Assembly (NCBI RefSeq): GCF_907164575.1
Contig: NZ_CAJQYY010000021.1
Location: forward strand, 59,432 to 123,431
DNA: 64,000 bases
Origin: Paraburkholderia gardini
GTDB taxonomy: Bacteria; Pseudomonadota; Gammaproteobacteria; Burkholderiales; Burkholderiaceae
Reading direction: 5' to 3'
A program made the translations under genes and the position numbers. Each line of letters starts with the position of its first letter. Position 1 is the stretch's first letter. The notes below the pieces were generated by a model, which saw only the letters and a list, made by a program, of their open reading frames with translations, was not told the origin of the DNA and searched no databases. Positions 36,403 through 45,447 of the stretch are shown here, one piece after another.

Positions 36403-37830
36403 ATGTCCACGATCAACTACAGCGAAAAGATTCCGAATAACGTCAATCTCGCCGACGACCGCACGCTGCAACGCGCGCTCGAACAATGGCAGCCGAACTT
36501 CCTGTCATGGTGGGGCGACATGGGCCCGGACGGCTCGCATGGTTACGACGTCTATCTGCGCACGGCGGTGAGCGTCGATGCCGGCGGCTGGGCGCACTTC
36601 GATCACGTGAAGATGCCGGACTATCGCTGGGGCATTTTCCTCGCGCCCGGCGACACGGAGCGCAAGATCAACTTCGGCGAGCACAAGGGCGAAGCCGCGT
36701 GGCAAGACGTGCCCGGCGAGCACCGCGCGAACCTGCGACGCATCATCGTGACGCAGGGCGACACGGAACCGGCTTCGGTGGAACAGCAACGCCACCTCGG
36801 GCTCACCGCGCCTTCGATGTATGACCTGCGCAACCTGTTCCAGGTGAACGTCGAGGAAGGGCGTCACCTGTGGGCGATGGTCTATCTGCTGCATCGCTAC
36901 TTCGGCCGCGACGGTCGCGAAGAAGCCGACGCGCTGCTCGATCGCCGCTCCGGCGACGACAACAACCCGCGCATTCTCGGCGCGTTCAACGAGCGCACGC
37001 CGGACTGGCTCTCGTTCTTCATGTTCACGTACTTCACGGACCGCGACGGTAAATTCCAGCTGTCGGCGCTCGCCGAGTCGGGCTTCGATCCGCTCGCGCG
37101 TACGACGAAGTTCATGCTCACGGAAGAAGCGCATCACATGTTCGTCGGCGAATCGGGCGTGTCGCGCGTGATCCAGCGCACCGCGCAGGTGATGAACGAG
37201 CTCAAGACCGACGACATCAACAAGCTGCGCGCCGCGGGCATCATTGATCTGGAGACGATCCAGCGGTACATCAACTTCCATTATTCGGTGACGATCGACC
37301 TGTTCGGCGCCGACCAGTCGTCGAACGCGGCGACGTTCTACAGCTCGGGCCTGAAAGGCCGTTACGAAGAAACGAAACGCGACGACGACCATCAGCTAGG
37401 CGGCCAGAACTACAAGCTGCTGGATGTGCAGGACGGCAAACTCGTCGAACGCGAAGTGCCGATGCTCAACGCGATGAACGAAGTGCTGCGTGACGACTAC
37501 ATCAAGGACTCGGTGGCGGGCGTCGGGCGCTGGAACAAGGTGCTTGAAAAGGCCGGTATCGATTTCCGCATGACTGTGCCGCACAAGGCGTTCAATCGCC
37601 AGATCGGCACGTTCGCCGGCGTGCGCGTCGCACCCGATGGTCGCGTGATCAACGAAAACGAATGGAAGGCGAACGAAGCCACCTGGTTGCCGACGCCGGA
37701 AGACCGTGCGTACGTGGCGTCGCTGATGGGCCGCGTGGTCGAGCCCGGCAAATTCGCGAACTGGATCGCCCCGCCGGCGATGGGCATCAACCGTCAGCCG
37801 GTCGATTTCGAATACGTGCGCTTCAACTGA
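36403..37830 (+). CDS. boxB: Benzoyl-CoA 2,3-epoxidase, oxygenase subunit
   Basis: The 475-residue di-iron oxygenase inserts oxygen into benzoyl-CoA to form the 2,3-epoxide. The iron-ligand region is seen in NVEEGRHLWAMVYLL and MLTEEAHHMFVGESG, two Glu-rich helices with ExxH. It lies 70 nt after boxC and 76 nt before boxA, in the usual gene order. Electrons come from BoxA. Confidence 0.96.
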   Translation: MSTINYSEKIPNNVNLADDRTLQRALEQWQPNFLSWWGDMGPDGSHGYDVYLRTAVSVDAGGWAHFDHVKMPDYRWGIFLAPGDTERKINFGEHKGEAAWQDVPGEHRANLRRIIVTQGDTEPASVEQQRHLGLTAPSMYDLRNLFQVNVEEGRHLWAMVYLLHRYFGRDGREEADALLDRRSGDDNNPRILGAFNERTPDWLSFFMFTYFTDRDGKFQLSALAESGFDPLARTTKFMLTEEAHHMFVGESGVSRVIQRTAQVMNELKTDDINKLRAAGIIDLETIQRYINFHYSVTIDLFGADQSSNAATFYSSGLKGRYEETKRDDDHQLGGQNYKLLDVQDGKLVEREVPMLNAMNEVLRDDYIKDSVAGVGRWNKVLEKAGIDFRMTVPHKAFNRQIGTFAGVRVAPDGRVINENEWKANEATWLPTPEDRAYVASLMGRVVEPGKFANWIAPPAMGINRQPVDFEYVRFN

Positions 37831-37906
37831 TTTATCCCGGCAATACCAGGCGCCCGGCTGCGCCGCCATCCATCGCGACGCAGCCGGATGCAGGGGGAGA
37901 CAAAAC

Positions 37907-39160
37907 ATGAATGGCCCAGCCCCAATCGCAGTCCTCAGGCAGCATCTGATCGACCCGGAGATCTGCATTCGCTGCAACACGTGCGAAGAGACCTGTCCGA
38001 TCGATGCCATCACGCACGATTCGAACAACTACGTCGTGAAAGCCGATGTGTGCAACGGATGCATGGCCTGTGTGCCGCCGTGTCCGACGGGCGCCATCGA
38101 CAACTGGCGCAACGTGCTGAAGGCCGACGCGTACAGCATCGACGAACAGTTCACGTGGGACGAACTGCCCGCGCAGAACACGACGGCGAGCCCCGCGCTC
38201 GATGAAGTCGCGCCTCAACCTGGCGCTGGCGATACGGAAGAATCAGCAGAGACATCGGAAGGCATCGAGGTGGATACGGTGCGCGGCTCGACGCTGCCAC
38301 CCTGGTCGTCGGCCAGGCCGTATGTGAATCTTTATACGCATAAAGACCCGGTGTCGGCGACGGTGGTCGGCAACTACCGGCTCACGGACGAATCGACCGA
38401 AAGCGATATCCATCACATCGTGCTGGATTTCGGCACGATGCCGTTCCCGGTGCTGGAAGGCCAGTCGATCGGCGTGCTGCCGCCGGGTTCGACGAAGGAC
38501 GGCAAGACGCATCATGCGCGGCAGTATTCGATCGCGAGCCCGCGTGATGGCGAGCGCAAGGGCTACAACAATCTGTCGCTCACGGTGAAGCGCGTCACCC
38601 AGGACTATCAGGGCAATGCAGCGGATGGCGTGTGCTCGAACTATCTGTGCGATCTGAAGAAGGGCGACAAGGTCGATGTGATCGGCCCGTTCGGCAGCAC
38701 GTTCCTGATGCCGAATCATCCGAACTCGCATTTGCTGATGATCTGCACGGGCACCGGTTCGGCGCCGATGCGTGCGATGACAGAGTACCGGCGCCGCCGC
38801 AGGCTGAAAGGCGCGACCGGCAAGCTGATGCTGTTTTTCGGCGCGCGGACGAAGGAAGAGTTGCCGTACTTCGGGCCGCTGGTAAACCTGCCGCGTGATT
38901 TCATCGATACGACGCTGGCATTTTCACGAACGGTGGGTCAGCCGAAGCGCTACGTGCAGGATGCGATGCGCGAGCGTGCAGCGGATGTCGCGCAGATGCT
39001 TCGTGACGCGAACACCTACATCTACGTGTGCGGCTTGAAGGGCATGGAAGACGGCGTATTACAGGCATTGCGCGATATCGCCGAACAGAATGGGCTTGAA
39101 TGGGAACCGCTGTGGAAAACACTCAAACGCGAAGGACGTCTGCATCTCGAAACATATTGA
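37907..39160 (+). CDS. boxA: Benzoyl-CoA 2,3-epoxidase, reductase subunit
   Basis: The 417-residue protein carries two 4Fe-4S clusters at the N-terminus (CIRCNTCEETCPIDA and CNGCMACVPPCPTGA). An FAD/NADPH ferredoxin-reductase-like module follows, with RQYSIASPR for FAD and MICTGTGSAPMRAM for the nucleotide. It supplies electrons to BoxB. A linker of about 60 acidic residues separates the two parts. It ends the operon; a strong hairpin terminator lies 37 nt downstream. Confidence 0.95.
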   Translation: MNGPAPIAVLRQHLIDPEICIRCNTCEETCPIDAITHDSNNYVVKADVCNGCMACVPPCPTGAIDNWRNVLKADAYSIDEQFTWDELPAQNTTASPALDEVAPQPGAGDTEESAETSEGIEVDTVRGSTLPPWSSARPYVNLYTHKDPVSATVVGNYRLTDESTESDIHHIVLDFGTMPFPVLEGQSIGVLPPGSTKDGKTHHARQYSIASPRDGERKGYNNLSLTVKRVTQDYQGNAADGVCSNYLCDLKKGDKVDVIGPFGSTFLMPNHPNSHLLMICTGTGSAPMRAMTEYRRRRRLKGATGKLMLFFGARTKEELPYFGPLVNLPRDFIDTTLAFSRTVGQPKRYVQDAMRERAADVAQMLRDANTYIYVCGLKGMEDGVLQALRDIAEQNGLEWEPLWKTLKREGRLHLETY

Positions 39161-39172
39161 GATCGATCGAGA

Positions 39173-39190
39173 GGTGAGTGTTTGCGGGAG
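39173..39190 (+). repeat. Bipartite motif GGTGAG-N6-CGGGAG
   Basis: An exact copy with spacer TGTTTG lies between the boxA stop and its terminator, 6 nt before the hairpin. It is the last copy before a 21-kb stretch without any. Confidence 0.8.
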
Positions 39191-39196
39191 CCGATG

Positions 39197-39232
39197 AACG
39201 GTGCGCAACGCAGCGTCGCGTTGCGCACCGTT
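39197..39232 (+). terminator. Terminator of the boxCBA operon
   Basis: The stem AACGGTGCGCAACG / CGTTGCGCACCGTT is a perfect 14 bp with an 8-nt loop, followed by TGTTTTGG. Confidence 0.85.
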
Positions 39233-39469
39233 TGTTTTGGAACGCTAACTTTTGTGGATGAGGCTGGCGGGTTGCTTTGCGAGTGTGTTGATTACGATGC
39301 GCAGGCGTTTTGCGGCACAGGTTTGCGCTACGCACCGGTATACGTGGAGCTTCCTGGGTTTTAGCTCGAATGCTTTAGCACGCGGATCAGTCGGTACGGT
39401 CGGCAGCGCTGTCTGTTCCTATGGTCGGTGAAACGCGTCGGACGGAACCAGGCTGGCAGTAGCCAAAAA

Positions 39470-39497
39470 CATAAGGGCCGGTAATCCAGCCCTTATG
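39470..39497 (-). terminator. Rho-independent terminator on minus strand
   Basis: On the minus strand the stem CATAAGGGC / GCCCTTATG, with a 10-nt loop, runs into TTTTTGG. It lies 63 nt beyond the small frame at 39561 and would end a transcript coming from the helicase side. Confidence 0.75.
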
Positions 39498-39560
39498 GCA
39501 GTCTCCTGTCTGGAGCCGTGTCCTTGCCTTCGACCGGCGCCGTTTATCCACGGTCGACAA

Positions 39561-39734
39561 TTAACCCGGCAACTTCATTGACACGTGGGCGGGGGCTGGG
39601 TCTGGTGTATTCAGTAAACCGTCTATCCCGTTGATAACACGGTAGGCTTCCACGAGTGCTTTTTCCTTGTCCACATCGTGTCCACCAACAACACGGGCCA
39701 TCTCGGAAGGGGAGAGCTCCTGCTCCTGATGCAC
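39561..39734 (-). CDS. Possible 57-residue small protein
   Basis: A short frame starts with GTG and ends before a good terminator. The product is hydrophilic, with an acidic first half (HQEQELSPSEMARVVGG) and a Pro-rich tail (NTPDPAPAHV). An internal ATG at the eleventh codon follows CAGGAG. I do not recognise it. It lies 75 nt downstream of the helicase gene on the same strand and may be its operon partner, or the end of a decayed gene. Confidence 0.4.
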   Translation of the reverse strand: MHQEQELSPSEMARVVGGHDVDKEKALVEAYRVINGIDGLLNTPDPAPAHVSMKLPG

Positions 39735-39809
39735 GCCGAAGCCGCGCCACTGTCTGCCAGCGGGCCGCCAACCGCCAGCCTGTTCCAGGGCTGGCGTTAC
39801 TCGTACGGA

Positions 39810-41255
39810 TCAGGGTTGGCGTTTGCCGCGGCCACCAGCGGGTTTGCCAGCCGGCTTACGTGAACCCGCAGCTGGCTTGCTGGCGGGTTTGCTGCGTGGC
39901 TTTTGCACGCTGAATGGGTTACCGCTGGACAAGCTTGTGCCTTTACCCGCGGCCACAGCGCGTTGCGCCGCAGGCTTGCGTTTGTTTTCGCCACTTTGCG
40001 GGCGCGGTTTTTTGCTGAGCACCTGCATGGCGCCCGGCGCAGCTTGCGGCACTTTGGGCTTCTTGGGCTTTTTGGGTTTCCTGATGATCTGGCCCGTCGC
40101 GCTGGTTTGCGGCACGCGGTGTTCGGCCTCAAAACCCGGCTCTTCTTCACGGCGCAGCGTTTGCCGGATCAGCGCTTCAATCGCGGCCAGTTGCGGCGCT
40201 TCATCGGCACACACAAGGGACACCGCCACGCCGCTGGCGCCCGCTCGGCCGGTACGGCCAATACGGTGCACATAGTCTTGCGCCACGATCGGCAGATCAA
40301 CGTTGATCACCAGCGGCAGGTCGTCGATATCCAGCCCGCGCGCAGCCACATCGGTGGCTACCAGCATATGTACTTCGCCCGTCTTGAAGCGCTCCAGCGC
40401 ACGCAGGCGCGCGGGTTGCGGTTTATCGCCGTGGATGGTGTCGACCGCATAGCCCGCTTCATCCAGCATGGCCGCCAGATAATCCACGCCATTGCGGGTT
40501 TTGACGAACACCAGCGCGTGCTTCCAGTTGTTTTCAGCCACAAGGTGCATGAAGAGGTCAGGCTTGTTCTTTTTATCCACCGGCACCACCCACTGCTTGA
40601 TCTTGCTGGCCGTGGCATTGGGCGGGCTGACGCTGATATTGACCGGGCCGTGCAGAATGCCCGCCGCCATGGCGCGGATATCATCGGAAAACGTGGCAGA
40701 GAACAGCAGGGTCTGGCGCTGAGCGGGCAAGGCAGCAAAGACGGCGTCGAGTTCGCGCGCAAAGCCCAGATCAAGCATGCGGTCGGCTTCATCCAGCACC
40801 AGCGTTTGTACCTGATCAAATTGCACTGCGTTCTGGCGATTGAGATCCAGCAAACGGCCCGGCGTGGCAACGAGCACATCCACGCCTTTGCGCAACGTCA
40901 TCATCTGCGGGTTGATACTCACACCGCCGTAGGCGGCCAGAAATCGTAAGTCGAGGCCTTTGCCGTAATCGATAAAGCTTTGCAGCACTTGCTCGGCCAG
41001 CTCACGCGTGGGCACCAGCACCAGGACACGCGCGCGGTTGCTGGACACCGCCGGGCCGTGTTGCACCAGCCGTTGCAACAGCGGCAGCGCAAAACCCGCT
41101 GTTTTGCCAGTGCCGGTCTGTGCCGCAGCCATGACGTCCTTGCCACTGAGCACAGCAGGAATCGCCTTGGCCTGCACCGGCGTAGGTGTCTGGTAATTGA
41201 GGTCCTGCACATTACGCAGCAAGGGATCGATCAGGCCAAGCGAGGCAAAAGACAT
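39810..41255 (-). CDS. DEAD-box RNA helicase, RhlE type
   Basis: The 481-residue protein unwinds RNA with ATP. All core motifs are present: AAQTGTGKT (I), PTREL (Ia), VLDEADRMLD (II), FSATF (III), and HRIGRTGR (VI). The last 100 residues form a Lys/Pro/Ala-rich basic tail (for example KPASKPAAGSRKPAGKP), typical of RhlE-like proteins and probably RNA-binding. Its base usage is less biased to C/G at third positions than that of the box genes, suggesting a different origin. It stands at the edge of the accessory block. Confidence 0.93.
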   Translation of the reverse strand: MSFASLGLIDPLLRNVQDLNYQTPTPVQAKAIPAVLSGKDVMAAAQTGTGKTAGFALPLLQRLVQHGPAVSSNRARVLVLVPTRELAEQVLQSFIDYGKGLDLRFLAAYGGVSINPQMMTLRKGVDVLVATPGRLLDLNRQNAVQFDQVQTLVLDEADRMLDLGFARELDAVFAALPAQRQTLLFSATFSDDIRAMAAGILHGPVNISVSPPNATASKIKQWVVPVDKKNKPDLFMHLVAENNWKHALVFVKTRNGVDYLAAMLDEAGYAVDTIHGDKPQPARLRALERFKTGEVHMLVATDVAARGLDIDDLPLVINVDLPIVAQDYVHRIGRTGRAGASGVAVSLVCADEAPQLAAIEALIRQTLRREEEPGFEAEHRVPQTSATGQIIRKPKKPKKPKVPQAAPGAMQVLSKKPRPQSGENKRKPAAQRAVAAGKGTSLSSGNPFSVQKPRSKPASKPAAGSRKPAGKPAGGRGKRQP

Positions 41256-41741
41256 TGGCGCATTCCAGGCTAAAGCCGCAATTCTAGCGGTTACCGCCTG
41301 ATTGCGTCGCGCGGATCAATGGTCAAAAAGATCGACGTTGATCGCCACTGAAAAACGTAGCGGTGCCGGGCGCCGCGCACCGCGCCGGCAAGCTGTACTA
41401 CGAGACACCGATGAGCAGCACTGCCGCCAGCGCCAGCCCCAATTGCATCAACTGCAAACGCGCCAGTGGCCGTGCAACCAGCCACGCGCGCACCTGCATC
41501 GCCACCAACTGCCCGAAATAAGGCCAGAGTCCTGCCGGGCCATCCATGATCGGATCTGCCGCGGTAACGAAAATCAGGAAAAGTCGAGACGGCACGAGCA
41601 GGATTGCTTATTTCGCAAGATCGTAGAACTGCAAGGTGACTGAACTATTCCGACCACCGTCATTCTTCATCTACCGTTTCGCTATCGTGTGCATGAGTTC
41701 GACACCGCCTGGTTTGCTCGCTCGATGGTCCTGCTCCATCG
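41256..41741. other. Intergenic stretch with possible gene remnants
   Basis: No intact gene is supported in these 486 nt. A minus-strand frame at 41398-41595 encodes 65 residues with a hydrophobic C-terminus and might be the end of a lost membrane protein. The right side runs into the IS6 remnant. Confidence 0.35.
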
Positions 41742-42062
41742 CGTTGGATTGATAAGAACGGCGTACCCGAAACGATCACAGTGAACAAGAGCGGCGCCAA
41801 TCTGGCCGCCCTCGAAGCGCTCGATGCCGGGCGACCGACGCCGGTCAAGGTCCGCCAAAACAAATACCTGAACAACATCGTCGAGCAGGACCACGGCGCC
41901 ATCAAACGCATCATCATACCGATGATGGGGTTCAAGGATTTCCGCTGCGCGCGCATCATCCTGTCCTACATCGAAATCACGCACATGATCCGCAAACGGC
42001 TGATGCACAACGACGGCGGCACAAAAATCGCAGCGGAGCAATTCTATTCACTGGCCAGGTAA
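41742..42062 (+). pseudogene. IS6-family transposase remnant
   Basis: The translated frame matches the C-terminal third of IS6-family DDE transposases: VPETITVNKSGANLAAL, VRQNKYLNNIVEQDHGAIKR and MMGFKDFRCARIILS. The catalytic Asp and N-terminal HTH are missing, so this is a fragment. Substitutions at normally conserved sites (for example GAIKRIII for RAIKRI) suggest decay. No inverted terminal repeats were identified at either side. Confidence 0.85.
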
Positions 42063-42303
42063 CCATTCCTACTCATTCATAAACTCTATCGATTCATTTG
42101 TGTTACCGCGACACAATCATCAGGCTTCTGCCGATCGACCTGCGACTTCATCTCTGCAATGTCCAGACTCGTATCGCGAACACCCTCTCGATGGCTACGA
42201 GCTAACCTTTGGACTGATCCCACCGTCAGCCGTCACGACTGATCCACGCACCTTCCCCATGCGCAGCTAACGCCGCGATGCCGTTGCGGTCGGAACCGAT
42301 GAT

Positions 42304-42720
42304 TCAGGCAGATTGATCCGCTGGAACCAGCATCATCGCCTTACCTCCCAATTTCGGGGCAAGCTTCTGCTGGACCGCGACCACTGACGGAAGCGGGCGC
42401 CATGCCACGGTCATGCTATCGACAAGGCCCGCGTCGTTTAGATGCATGTGATCCATTCCGTCAATTACGTGGTCACCGAGTCTAATCGTGAACACGGCGA
42501 CAAAGTCAGCCCCGTCGCGCAAGAGAAGCTTCGGTTCGAAGGCGTCCACGGTAGCGAGAAGCTGCGTCAGGACATCTGCGACACGCTCCTTCCCTACGAA
42601 CGGGGCGGGAACGATTGGACTTCTGAGGACGACATTATCTGCCATATGGACCTTGGTCCCTTCGACGTCGCGATTGCCCATGGCTTTGAGGTAAGCATCG
42701 AGATGTTCAGCGGTGGTCAT
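42304..42720 (-). CDS. NTF2/SnoaL-like protein
   Basis: The 138-residue protein has the SnoaL-like fold: EHLDAYLKAMGNRDVEGTKVHM at the start and VPAPFVGKERVADVL in the middle. Such proteins are small enzymes or binding proteins with diverse functions. The ATG at 42720 follows AGGAGAAAATTTTT. It is divergent from a LysR gene (248 nt between starts), which may control it. Confidence 0.8.
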   Translation of the reverse strand: MTTAEHLDAYLKAMGNRDVEGTKVHMADNVVLRSPIVPAPFVGKERVADVLTQLLATVDAFEPKLLLRDGADFVAVFTIRLGDHVIDGMDHMHLNDAGLVDSMTVAWRPLPSVVAVQQKLAPKLGGKAMMLVPADQSA

Positions 42721-42967
42721 AAAAATTTTCTCCTGATAGAACCGGTGCGCCGGCACGGCGCGTTTTGAGTTGCCAACACACTGGCGCTCCCATTGTTCGA
42801 TCACTGCACACAGGTGCGCCAAGGACTGGATGAAGCGCGACCGGCATCGTGCAGGGGCCGGCCACCTCTCAAATACATCGTAAGGCCATTGACCCATCAT
42901 CATTAATCGGGGTAGCGTTCACATTAACCATGACAAAAATGTCACTAATGCCGCGTAGGGGGCTAAT

Positions 42968-43918
42968 GTGGAAAATCTGAGTGCGCTGGGCGGGCTGGAA
43001 GTCTTTGTCCACACTGCGCGAACGCGGAGCTTTGCGGCCACTGGGCGGGAACTCGGCATCTCAGCGTCAGCTATCAGCAAGAGCATTTCCAGGCTGGAAG
43101 AGCGCCTTGGCGTGCGGCTCTTCCAACGCAGCACGAGAAGCGTCCGGCTTACGTCCGAAGGCGAGGTGTTCCTGGAAAGGTGCAGACGGATTTTCGGGGA
43201 AGTTCAAGCGGCCGAAGACGAACTTGGTGCAATGGCCCAACATCCGCGAGGGAGGCTAAGGGTGGGGCTGTCACTTTCGGCGGGACTACCATTTCCAGTG
43301 CTTTCAGCCTTTATAGAGCAACATCCCGAGATTGAACTCGATCTTGATTTCACTGATCGACTGGTCGACGTAATCGATGAAGGATTTGACGTCGTCATTC
43401 GCGGGAGCGCGCTTCGAGATTCACGGCTGGTATCTCGCCTGCTGGGTTCCTGGCGCGCCTGTCTGGTCGCCGCTCCGGAGTATCTGAAACGAAAGGGAAC
43501 CCCCACGAATCTGGATGATCTTTTGAATCATGCATGTCTGCACTATCGCTGGACACCCACTGGAAAACTGTACCAATGGCCGCTGCGGCATTCGACATTC
43601 ACAGCGGCAGGCTCGTCGCTGCCTTTGACGGTGGTGTGCAACAGCCTGGACATGTTGCTTTATATGGCTCTGGCAGGGCGCGGGATCGCATGCGTGCCTG
43701 ATTTCTCTGTCAAAAACGCGCTCGCCGATGGACGCCTTAAAACCGTACTGGACCCTTACGTGACGGACTCCAACGGTATCCATGTGGTGTGGCCCAGCAG
43801 TCGGAAAATGACGCCAAAGGTGCGGGTATTCGTCGATTTTGTGCACGCCCATTTTGGCAAGTACCTGGTCGCTAAAGCAGATGACCCGAAACGACAAAAG
43901 GTCCGGCCACCCGCTTGA
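42968..43918 (+). CDS. LysR-family transcriptional regulator
   Basis: The 316-residue regulator starts with GTG after AGGGGGC. It has a winged HTH (FAATGRELGISASAISKSIS) and an effector domain of the CrgA-like branch (QRSTRSVRLTSEGEVFL). It is divergent from the SnoaL-like gene and is probably its regulator. Codon choice is less GC-biased than in the flanking core genes. Confidence 0.92.
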   Translation: MENLSALGGLEVFVHTARTRSFAATGRELGISASAISKSISRLEERLGVRLFQRSTRSVRLTSEGEVFLERCRRIFGEVQAAEDELGAMAQHPRGRLRVGLSLSAGLPFPVLSAFIEQHPEIELDLDFTDRLVDVIDEGFDVVIRGSALRDSRLVSRLLGSWRACLVAAPEYLKRKGTPTNLDDLLNHACLHYRWTPTGKLYQWPLRHSTFTAAGSSLPLTVVCNSLDMLLYMALAGRGIACVPDFSVKNALADGRLKTVLDPYVTDSNGIHVVWPSSRKMTPKVRVFVDFVHAHFGKYLVAKADDPKRQKVRPPA

Positions 43919-44053
43919 ATACAAACTTCACAGGAACGGTGCTCGAGGGTAAAGGCCGCGACGAACTCGACGCAGCGACCTGTTTTGCAGATGAGCCACG
44001 CTGCGACGGTCATCGCGAATGCCGCCTCACGTCCGTCAGCACTCAACATGCGC

Positions 44054-44311
44054 TCAAGTGTCGATGAAGGCGAACTTTCGAATCGTAGCTCGCGCCCATT
44101 CGAGAACGGTCTTGCCTGTCTTCGCGTCGATCATCCGGCAGTAATCCGCGTTGCCGCAAAATACCGCTACATAGAATTGGGCCAACCAGTGCCAGGGAGT
44201 CGAAAACTTCGGCATATTGACGCCGCGCCCCGTATAGACCTGGTAGCGATAGCCCAGCCCTGCGTAGCTATTTCTCTGTTCCGTCGATTGCTTTTCTTGA
44301 CTGTCCGTCAT
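44054..44311 (-). CDS. Unknown 85-residue protein
   Basis: I do not recognise this protein. It is hydrophilic at the start and has an aromatic-rich centre (YRYQVYTGRG and WHWLAQFYVAVFC). It begins 16 nt after the small zinc-ribbon gene, and both starts have the same leader AAGGAAAAG. It is the last gene of an apparent operon with the PIN toxin and antitoxin. Confidence 0.6.
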   Translation of the reverse strand: MTDSQEKQSTEQRNSYAGLGYRYQVYTGRGVNMPKFSTPWHWLAQFYVAVFCGNADYCRMIDAKTGKTVLEWARATIRKFAFIDT

Positions 44312-44327
44312 GGTGGCTTTTCCTTGG

Positions 44328-44528
44328 TCAAACAGTGACGGCTTCGGCACGAAACTGGATGCTTAATGAAACCATCGAATCCTTTCCGCACGACGGACAC
44401 GTGACCTGATCGACAAAACCAGACAGATCGCCTTCGGCGCATGCGCCTGCTGTCGCGCTTTCAAAGCGATTGTGCTCCTTGCACCAGGGACATTTCCAGT
44501 CGTCAATGGAGATGGTCGGTCGTGGCAT
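44328..44528 (-). CDS. Small zinc-ribbon protein
   Basis: The 66-residue protein has CPWC near residue 13 and CPSC near residue 44, which should bind one zinc. It lies 11 nt after the PIN toxin gene and 16 nt before the next unknown gene on the same strand. No family is recognised. Its place suggests cotranscription with the toxin-antitoxin genes. Confidence 0.65.
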   Translation of the reverse strand: MPRPTISIDDWKCPWCKEHNRFESATAGACAEGDLSGFVDQVTCPSCGKDSMVSLSIQFRAEAVTV

Positions 44529-44539
44529 TTCACTTTTCC

Positions 44540-44986
44540 TTAGTCAAAGGGATTCAACAACCGCACCCCTGTTCCTGCAAAATCATCGACGTTGCGCGTC
44601 ACAACGGTCAGGTCATGAATCAAAGCCGTGGCCGCAATCAGTTTGTCCAAGGCATGCTCTGGATGGGGCACCCGAAGCCGTCCCCATAGCTGCCCGATTT
44701 CTTCGTCTACCGACAGAACATTTTGGGCATAGTCAGCCATGATTGCCCCGAGCCAGGTTTCGAGGATCGTCGCCTGCTGCGTGTCGCCCCTGTGGCGGAT
44801 CAACTCAACTCCACGGCGCAATTCCGCAACAGTAACCACGGACAAGTAAATATCGCTGTCCCCTCGCATTGCCTGGCGGAAGAAGGCACGCACCCCCTTG
44901 TTCGCGCGGTCCCGCTTTCTGACCTCGCTGATGACGTTCGTATCAACCAAATACACGCGACGCCTCGCCGTCATCGACGCGCTCAA
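44540..44986 (-). CDS. PIN-domain toxin, VapC/FitB type
   Basis: The 148-residue protein has the four acidic positions of PIN ribonucleases: YLVDTNVISE, VAELRRGVE, DKLIAATA, and TRNVDDF. VapC toxins cut tRNA or rRNA when freed of antitoxin. The gene overlaps the antitoxin gene by 44 nt; an internal ATG at 44974 would reduce this to 32. It is followed closely by two small genes. Confidence 0.92.
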   Translation of the reverse strand: MSASMTARRRVYLVDTNVISEVRKRDRANKGVRAFFRQAMRGDSDIYLSVVTVAELRRGVELIRHRGDTQQATILETWLGAIMADYAQNVLSVDEEIGQLWGRLRVPHPEHALDKLIAATALIHDLTVVTRNVDDFAGTGVRLLNPFD

Positions 44987-45176
44987 AATCCGAATCTGAA
45001 CCGACGTTTGGAATCCCCGTCAACACTTCCGCGAAGCTTTTACGCTTGGGCTTCCGCAGGGCCTTTGCCAGTATTTCGCGATGCTCGGCTTCGGCGCTGC
45101 GGCCATGAGCAGCGGCCAGCTCGCGCAAACTCTGGACCAAGCTGTCGTCCACGTTGCGCACCAAAAGATTTGCCAT
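44943..45176 (-). CDS. Ribbon-helix-helix antitoxin, FitA type
   Basis: The 77-residue protein begins with MANLLVRNVDDSLVQSLREL, a typical FitA-like RHH DNA-binding strand and helix, followed by AEAEHREILAKAL. The C-terminal half (FAEVLTGIPNVG onward) should wrap the toxin. The ATG at 45176 is chosen to fit the family. A palindrome upstream indicates autoregulation. Confidence 0.88.
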   Translation of the reverse strand: MANLLVRNVDDSLVQSLRELAAAHGRSAEAEHREILAKALRKPKRKSFAEVLTGIPNVGSDSDFERVDDGEASRVFG

Positions 45177-45197
45177 TGCAGTAACTCCTGTGATGAT

Positions 45198-45247
45198 GCT
45201 ATCAATGATAGCCTCCGGACGGAGGAATGCAAGCATTGATAGCATCG
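45198..45247. promoter_or_regulatory. Operator of the toxin-antitoxin operon
   Basis: GCTATCAATGATAGC at 45198-45212 is an inverted repeat with 6-nt arms. A related half (CATTGATAGC) recurs near 45235. Tandem sites are usual for RHH antitoxins. Confidence 0.7.
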
Positions 45248-45447
45248 AAAACGCCATGCGGTTCGTAACTGATATCGGCTAAATGCGGAGTTTTCTTCAG
45301 TCCCATTCCAAGTGATCGAAGGCGGATACTCGCCGCAGCAGATTCGTCGCACGTCAAACCTGCGTTTCGCGTTTCCACACGGCCTCGACCCATAAGAGAC
45401 AACGATCTTTCTACAAAGCGGCCATTAGACTCGGCGACGTTTGCGAC

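Noticed and set aside
39197..39232. CRISPR-like or palindromic repeat unit after boxA
   Set aside because: It occurs once and is better explained as a rho-independent terminator. No CRISPR array was seen in the window.
39182..39364. A 60-codon frame after boxA
   Set aside because: It runs through the terminator hairpin and has no ribosome-binding site.
41398..41595. A 65-residue minus-strand frame with a hydrophobic tail
   Set aside because: It could be the end of a lost membrane gene, but there is no family match or start support, so it is only mentioned in the gap entry.
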